DNA of 64,000 bases from Sulfotelmatobacter sp963788225 (GTDB taxonomy: Bacteria > Acidobacteriota > Terriglobia > Terriglobales > Acidobacteriaceae). The notes under the pieces are model-generated. The model worked only from the letters and a program-made list of their open reading frames with translations, made no database searches and was not told the origin of the DNA. The stretch is taken from the NCBI GenBank assembly GCA_963788225.1, contig CAWBGI010000001.1, positions 62,001 through 126,000 of the forward strand, given 5' to 3'. A program made the translations under genes and the position numbers. Shown here piece by piece: positions 59,506 to 64,000 of this stretch (position 1 is the first letter of the stretch; each line of letters starts with the position of its first letter).

Positions 59506-59534
59506 TTGACTCCTCAACTCACCTGTGCTATAAA
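59506..59534 (+). promoter_or_regulatory. Strong promoter of IS1595 transposase, ending 6 bp before its ATG
   Basis: TTGACT (59506-59511), 17-bp spacer, TATAAA (59529-59534), then ATG at 59541. A leaderless message is predicted. Confidence 0.75.
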
Positions 59535-59540
59535 ATACGC

Positions 59541-60518
59541 ATGACACAGGAACCAAAGACGTTAGCAGACGCAATCGTCTACTTCCAAAGCCCTGATAAC
59601 TGCATTGACTATCTGGCCTTGCGGCGCTGGCCGAAGGGCGTAGCCTGTCCGACCTGTGGCCGGAAGGACGTTGCGTTTGTGCCGTCTCGCCGCCTGTGGC
59701 AGTGCAAGACGCGGCACCCGAAGGCGCAATTCAGCATCAAGACCGGAACGGTGCTTGAGGATTCGCCTCTGGGTCTTGAGAAGTGGTTGCCTGTGATGTG
59801 GATGGTTGCGAACTGCAAGAACGGCGTTAGCTCTTGGGAGATTCATCGCTCCTTGGGAGTCTCGCAAAAGGCCGCTTGGTTCATGCTGCATCGGATTCGG
59901 CTCGGAATGCAGGACAAGGATTCTGGCGGCAAGCTCGGCGGCACAGTCGAGATTGACGAAACCTACATTGGCGGCAAGGCGCGGAATATGCACAAGGCGA
60001 AGCGCCGCCGTCTCAGCGATGGTATCGGAATGCAAGGCGGACACGGTAAGACCGTTGTAATCGGTGCGCTTGAGCGTGGCGGCAAAATCAAGACGCGAGT
60101 CATTGGAGATCGCAAGTATCCCGCCGTGCATGGTGCCGTGCGGGATTTTGTGGAGTCTGGTTCCCAGATCATGACCGACGAGTTCAACGGGTATCTCGGT
60201 CTCGCCCCGGAGTATCAACATCAATTCGTCAATCACCTTGAGAAGTATGTGGACGGGCAGGTTCACACTCAGGGCATGGAAAATTTCTGATCGTTGCTCA
60301 AGCGCGGACTCGGCGGGACTTACGTTGCGGTCGAGCCGTTCCACCTGTTCCGCTATGTAGACGAGCAGGCTTTCCGGTTCAACAATCGTGCGACCAAAGA
60401 CAATCCGGTGAACGACTCGGATCGTTTCAGTTTGCTGTGTGAGCAGATCGTCGGAAAGCGGCTGACGTATGCAGAACTGACGGCGAAGGAGGATAAAAAA
60501 CCGGAAGTTCCTTTCTAG
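59541..60518 (+). pseudogene. IS1595-family transposase, interrupted by an in-frame TGA
   Basis: The N-terminal zinc ribbon (VACPTCGRKDVAFVPSRR), then LPVMWMVANCKNGVSSWEIHR, a DDE-type catalytic core VEIDETYIGGKAR, TDEFNGYLG and ENF-stop-SLLKRG. At 60288-60290 TGA replaces the Trp codon TGG of the family motif ENFWSLLKRG; the same frame then continues with LLKRGLGGTYVAVEPFHLFRYVDEQ to 60518. A single G-to-A change explains it. The catalytic Asp, Asp and Glu positions are otherwise present. Nonsense-mutated, so the element is probably inactive unless read through. Confidence 0.9.
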
Positions 60519-60721
60519 GTTTCGTCTACAGCGTGGTCGGAAGCGGAAGGCGGCGTAACTGCCTTCCGCTTTTTGCTGCCCCGTTTCGGGCCGCGACGAT
60601 GGGGGTTCGCATCTACCTGTTTTCGGTACTCCGCTTCGCGGCGCTGAATTTCTTCGTGCGAGACCGTCAGCAAACGGCCCACAAGTGCATTGAACTTGCG
60701 GTACTCGGCGGAGTGTTTCAT
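60515..60721 (-). CDS. Small basic protein associated with the IS1595 transposase
   Basis: 68 residues (MKHSAEYRKFNALVGRLLTV, RREAEYRKQVDANPHRRGPK, RGSKKRKAVTPP). Similar short basic ORFs are commonly seen beside IS1595 transposases. It is convergent with the transposase and the four bases CTAG at 60515-60518 supply the stop codons of both genes on opposite strands. Function unknown. Confidence 0.6.
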   Translation of the reverse strand: MKHSAEYRKFNALVGRLLTVSHEEIQRREAEYRKQVDANPHRRGPKRGSKKRKAVTPPSASDHAVDET

Positions 60722-61196
60722 CTGAGGACATGATAACGCATTGCGTCAAACAAAAGAGGGGTTGTCGAAGTGTCTTGGCTCAGCCTGAAATGGAGAAGCG
60801 ACGTTCTCCGTTAGTGAGTATTCCGCCCTTCGGGCGGGGATTTTCAAGGCATGGGGTCTTTCGATCCGATGGAGGTTGGGCGGCGCAAGAACGAGTCCTC
60901 ACGCCCCCGTTCATCGTCTCGATGAGCCCACCGGGATATCCCTCGGCATGGTTGCGTCCCCGCAGTGCCCGCTTCCGTTTCGCCCGGCAAGATCATTGTA
61001 GCTCCGCAACGACCTGCCGTTTCTCAACATCCGGTTGGCACGTGATTTCGCCAGAACCCAGACGGCCAGACCCGAATCGTGAGTGTAATCTGGTAACGTA
61101 AACTGCCACAGATAGGCCAAATGAGCCAACGTGGGATTACGAAAGGCACTGGAACTGCATCAGCGTGTGGCGTCAAATAGGCTTGCGCGGGTTGAT
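60722..61196. other. 475-bp gap: IS1595 right flank and hairpin
   Basis: AGAGGGGTTGTCGAAGTGTC at about 60756-60775 could be an IS end, but I cannot find its partner at the left. CCGCCC/GGGCGG (60823-60837) followed by GGATTTTC looks like a terminator. No gene is supported here. Confidence 0.4.
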
Positions 61197-62231
61197 ATGA
61201 AAGCTCATCTGCTTCTTCTCGTACTCACAGTCTTAGGCAGCGGTGCAATGCTTCGGGCGCAAGGAAACGATGTCTTTGAGACAGGGCATGCCCAGAGCGA
61301 GGCGAAGAACCCGCCCGGGCTTTCAATGGTCCTCGATACTTCCCACAGCAAGCGCTCCTATTCCGAGGGCGAGTACATACCGCTCGTGCTCAGTTACTCC
61401 AGCGACATTCGCTACAAATACAAGGTTGAGACAGGCTTAGGCTGGAATGACGCGGGGGAGAGTCAGCGCCTGTATACCGACGAGCAGATAACGCCAGTGA
61501 GGTGCCTGGTCGCTAGGACGGGCTACGGACAGCGGCTCCAGCCGTTGAATTCGAAGCCGGTAATTGTGCCGCATTGTATAGGGATCCGATTGAAGCTCGG
61601 TAAGCACGAAGTGTATGTGACTGCTAAGCAGGTTTTCCCATGGAGCACTGTGGAAGAAAGCGGAAAGGGACTCTCAACCACATCCAATATTCTGCGGCTT
61701 GACATCACCCCTGATCCGGGCTGGCAGCAACGCGATCTCGCAAGCACCATGCAGAATTATGACAAGCACCCTACGGCCTCGTGCAGGGAACTTAGCGTGC
61801 TAGATATTCCTGAAGCAACGGCTGAAAAGCTGAAACTGCTCGATCGAGGTCATTGCGGTCGAATGTTGTCGTTCTATCCAGCTGAGTACGAAACAGTGCA
61901 GGGAACGATCGAGCAATGGATCCACGATCCAGACCACGTCGTGACGGATGTTGCAATCGATGCGCTGACCACAGCGCGAGCCGGCATGAGCCACCCCGAG
62001 CTGCTCACCGGCTGGCTGGATGATCCCGAGAAGCAGCAGGCCATCGGGCGCAGCTGGCTCTCGGCCCTGGAGAGCGCCAAAACCGCGCTCGCAGAAGAGA
62101 TATGCGCGACGTTACCGGCAAAGAGCAGCTCCGCCCAGGTCTCGACGAAGAAGAACGTCTGCGAGGTTCTAAGGTGGCAGCCGAGCGTGGAAGACACGGC
62201 TTGCGGTTGTCAGGACACCGCTAAGCGCTAG
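61197..62231 (+). CDS. Exported hypothetical protein, 3' end replaced by IS3 terminus
   Basis: 344 residues from ATG 61197. Signal peptide MKAHLLLLVLTVLGSGAML. N-terminal half beta-rich (LVLSYSSDIRYKYKVETGLG, GIRLKLGKHEVYVTAKQVF); C-terminal half helical (VVTDVAIDALTTARAGMSHP, WLSALESAKTALAEEI), perhaps HEAT-like. No recognisable family. The last residues (QDTAKR and the TAG) are read from the presumed left end of the IS3 element, so the original C terminus is likely lost. Confidence 0.6.
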   Translation: MKAHLLLLVLTVLGSGAMLRAQGNDVFETGHAQSEAKNPPGLSMVLDTSHSKRSYSEGEYIPLVLSYSSDIRYKYKVETGLGWNDAGESQRLYTDEQITPVRCLVARTGYGQRLQPLNSKPVIVPHCIGIRLKLGKHEVYVTAKQVFPWSTVEESGKGLSTTSNILRLDITPDPGWQQRDLASTMQNYDKHPTASCRELSVLDIPEATAEKLKLLDRGHCGRMLSFYPAEYETVQGTIEQWIHDPDHVVTDVAIDALTTARAGMSHPELLTGWLDDPEKQQAIGRSWLSALESAKTALAEEICATLPAKSSSAQVSTKKNVCEVLRWQPSVEDTACGCQDTAKR

Positions 62232-62247
62232 TGATGCGCTTCGCTCT

Positions 62248-63192
62248 TCACGCAGCTTGCTGGCGGCGACTCTGACGTTGCTGTCTGGCGGCTTCCAGCT
62301 TGCGGTCGCGCTCAGTGTGAATCTCGACCTGTCGGCCTGCGAGCATGTCCTTCGGCGCCACGTAGCCGATCGCACTGTGCAAGCGAACATTGTTATAGCG
62401 ATCCACATACTGTTTAATCAGGCGTTTTGCATCTTCCAGTGACAGCGGCGTCCCCGGTCGAATGCATTCGCTTTTCAGCGACTTGTGCCAGCGTTCCAGC
62501 TTTCCGTTCGACTGCGGGTAGCTAGGCGAGGTTCGGACGTGCGTCATGCCCGAGATGCGAATGAACTCCTTGAAATCGCGAGCAATGAACTGCGGGCCGT
62601 TGTCCGAGATAATGCGTGGCTTCGCCTCCGGGTACTTTTCCTTGGCGCGTTCGAGAATTACTTCGACATCCGCTTCCCGCATCGACTCGCGCAAATCCCA
62701 ATGCACGAGGAAACGGCTGAACCCGTCCAGAACGCTGCACAAGTAATAGAACGTGCCGCACAGGTTGATGTAGGAAATATCGATATGCCAGTGCTGATGC
62801 GGTTGCATCGGCTGCTCGAAACCACTCCCCTTGCGCGAGGGTCGCCGCTTCCATCGCGATAACAACCCCGCCTGCTTCAACACTCGCCAGACGCTCGCCG
62901 GACTGACGGCTACGACGCCAGCGTCAAGCATCATGAACGTCAGCCGCCGATAACCCTCCAGCGGATTTTGCATGTGGAAGCCGATGATCGCTCCCTTCTC
63001 CCACGGCTCCAGCCAGAAATCACGGGGAACCCAACCGTTGTGCTCGTTGACGCACCCGTACCGCTGCCGCCAGTCATAGAACTTGCTCGCGGTCACGCCC
63101 AGCCAATGGATAAACCGTCCGACACTGATCTCAGCCTTTTCAGACCAGCGCCGGACGAAATCCACGACTAGATCCCGCACATCATGCGGCAC
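62248..63192 (-). CDS. IS3 OrfB transposase (DDE integrase core)
   Basis: Read as 314 residues from GTG 63190-63192. HWHIDISYINLCGTFYYLCS (first Asp), ISDNGPQFIARDF (second Asp), YPQSNGKLERWHKSLK (Glu). Rest of the integrase pattern: EGYRRLTFMML, VLKQAGLLSRWKRRPS, YVDRYNNVRLHSAIGYVAP. Expressed as a fusion with OrfA through a -1 shift at an A8 run (63221-63228), giving KK|KSWGSLTGIWVPHDVRDL across the joint. Confidence 0.93.
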   Translation of the reverse strand: MPHDVRDLVVDFVRRWSEKAEISVGRFIHWLGVTASKFYDWRQRYGCVNEHNGWVPRDFWLEPWEKGAIIGFHMQNPLEGYRRLTFMMLDAGVVAVSPASVWRVLKQAGLLSRWKRRPSRKGSGFEQPMQPHQHWHIDISYINLCGTFYYLCSVLDGFSRFLVHWDLRESMREADVEVILERAKEKYPEAKPRIISDNGPQFIARDFKEFIRISGMTHVRTSPSYPQSNGKLERWHKSLKSECIRPGTPLSLEDAKRLIKQYVDRYNNVRLHSAIGYVAPKDMLAGRQVEIHTERDRKLEAARQQRQSRRQQAA

Positions 63193-63203
63193 CCAGATAC
63201 CAG

Positions 63204-63518
63204 TTAGACTTCCCCAAGACTTTTTTTTAGCGCGATGTGCTCAGCCATCAGCTCAGCCAGGACCTCGTCCTTGGTCTGCACCTTCTTCTCCAAGAACTCG
63301 ATCCGGTTCTGCTTCTCCTCCACTTGGCGGTGGGGACGCTCCTGAGACTGAAAAGCGGCGGCTCCGTTCTCGAACAGTTCCTTCTGCCAGCGATAGAACA
63401 CCGTTGGCCGCAGGCCCAGTTCTTCACACAACTCCGAGACGGGCACTTTGTCCACAAGATGCCGCCTCAGGATGGCTACCTTTTCTTCTGGGGTGAAATG
63501 CTTCCGTTCCTTCCTCAT
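63204..63518 (-). CDS. IS3 OrfA (helix-turn-helix and leucine-zipper part)
   Basis: 104 residues. HTH segment HFTPEEKVAILRRHLVDKVP, LCEELGLRPTVFYRWQKELF, then a coiled coil RIEFLEKKVQTKDEVLAELM. Ends AHIALKKSLGEV; the A8 run CTAAAAAAAAGTC within the KKS codons is the expected slippery site. Needed for end binding and dimerisation. Confidence 0.93.
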   Translation of the reverse strand: MRKERKHFTPEEKVAILRRHLVDKVPVSELCEELGLRPTVFYRWQKELFENGAAAFQSQERPHRQVEEKQNRIEFLEKKVQTKDEVLAELMAEHIALKKSLGEV

Positions 63519-63530
63519 ACGTTCACTCCG

Positions 63531-64000
63531 TTATCTTAACGGACGAACGCTTTCTCCATTTCCAACTGAGGCAGGACAGAAGTTCCAAATCTGCGTGATC
63601 GGCTTTCCAAAAGACTCGGCGCGTTTGATTATTGCCTGAGCATCCCACTGCGAGAAGCCCTGCGCTAGTTGTAGCGCCATATCCAATTCAGACTTTTCGT
63701 AATGCTCCTTTTTCTTCGTCGGATAACCTTTACTAGCCGCCGCTTGATTGAGCCGTTCTCCGAGCATCGTCAGATTCCCAAGGTGCCAGAGGTAGGGTTC
63801 TAATTCTTCAGGACTCGTCCATTCCGCAGAAGGCTTCTTGGGGAAAATATGTTCGAGGTTAGATTCGTCTATCGTTACTTCCTTCGTTTTGGTTTGCATG
63901 GATCGAGCGATTCTATGCACGAGATATTTTGCTTCGTCAGGTTCTAAAATTAGCCGTTTGACGGCATCTTTCACCGTATCATCGGTTGGTGTATTCTTGA
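63531..64000 (-). CDS. GmrSD-like DUF1524 (HNH) restriction protein, C-terminal part
   Basis: The frame is open to the window end; the visible 156 residues include SNLEHIFPKKPSAEW, HLGNLTMLGERLNQAAASKG and LQLAQGFSQWDAQAIIKRAE. The E-H-I-x-P-K and L-G-N-L-T/N-x-x-A pattern marks the DUF1524 nuclease domain that ends DUF262/GmrD-type proteins of type IV restriction (cuts modified, e.g. glucosylated, DNA). The start and DUF262 domain are outside the window. The final residues GESVRPLR and the stop codon are read from the presumed IS3 right end, so the protein has been clipped. Confidence 0.8.
   Translation of the reverse strand, partial: KNTPTDDTVKDAVKRLILEPDEAKYLVHRIARSMQTKTKEVTIDESNLEHIFPKKPSAEWTSPEELEPYLWHLGNLTMLGERLNQAAASKGYPTKKKEHYEKSELDMALQLAQGFSQWDAQAIIKRAESFGKPITQIWNFCPASVGNGESVRPLR

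Larger units (their letters stand above)
62209..63543 (-). mobile_element. IS3-family insertion sequence
   Basis: Two overlapping-function genes, orfA and orfB, on the minus strand. Imperfect terminal repeats are suggested by GACACCGCTAAGCG...AGTG at the left (about 62213-62232) and CACT...CTTAACGGAC at the right (about 63525-63543). About 1.3 kb, normal for IS3. The exact ends and target duplication are not proven. Confidence 0.75.

Noticed and set aside
59562..60749. 395-residue minus-strand ORF opposite the IS1595 transposase
   Set aside because: Antisense to a well-supported transposase; codon pattern and composition look like a shadow frame.

Overview
The window looks like a chromosomal segment of an acidobacterium, probably the Koribacter/Terriglobia side of Acidobacteriota. 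The reasons are a duplicated-FtsX 'ADOP' permease, a Ser/Thr kinase fused to TPRs, two PD-(D/E)XK endonucleases of the 'group I intron-associated' type, tandem secreted phosphoesterases, and many palindromic intergenic repeats. The taxonomic placement is inference; no rRNA is present. The only RNA gene seen is a tRNA-Ser(CGA).

Layout. 1-5 kb: an NTF2-like gene fragment, a DedA membrane protein, an esterase-like protein that has lost its nucleophile serine, a channel-like TrkA-N protein without a K+ filter, and an acyl-CoA ligase. 5.2-11.4 kb: four tandem secreted phosphoesterases, copy 2 frameshifted; a fifth, lipoprotein member with two Ig-like repeats lies at 17.8-20 kb. 11.4-24.5 kb: glutaredoxin-like protein, SDR, DUF4242 protein, GlmU, a secreted protein, a frameshifted B12-binding radical SAM protein, a fused formiminotransferase-cyclodeaminase and a kinase-TPR protein. 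24.7-26.5 kb: three small proteins sharing a C-terminal Cys-Cys motif. 26.7-35.4 kb: PagL-like protein, monohaem cytochrome c, a deoxyhypusine-synthase-like protein, a coiled-coil/beta-barrel protein with a recent internal duplication, a HEAT-repeat protein, and AguB and AguA for agmatine-to-putrescine conversion. 35.6-41.5 kb: a frameshifted endonuclease, orphan NuoI, ADOP permease, TadA and the tRNA.

41.7-58.7 kb is a respiratory/electron-transfer island. On the minus strand, in transcription order, it has a monohaem beta-barrel protein, a cupredoxin, a GltD-like FAD/Fe-S NAD(P) oxidoreductase, a Rieske protein, cytochrome b6, a subunit-IV-like protein, an octahaem cytochrome c and a monohaem lipoprotein. 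On the plus strand at 55.2-58.7 kb lie a decahaem MtrA/DmsE-type cytochrome and an MtrB/PioB-type porin. About 21 c-type haems are encoded in total when the 27.7 kb cytochrome is included. CRP/FNR-type palindromes precede the first gene of the large operon and the monohaem cytochrome c gene. The parts suggest electron exchange between the outer surface, the quinone pool and NAD(P). Between the two clusters lie DinB-like, VapBC, ArsR/SRPBCC and VOC genes plus a truncated AhpD-like gene.

58.7-64 kb is mobile: a second, intact endonuclease cassette, an IS1595 transposase killed by an in-frame TGA, and an IS3 element with an A8 slippery site whose two ends supply the stop codons of both flanking genes, one of them a GmrSD-like DUF1524 restriction gene that runs off the window.
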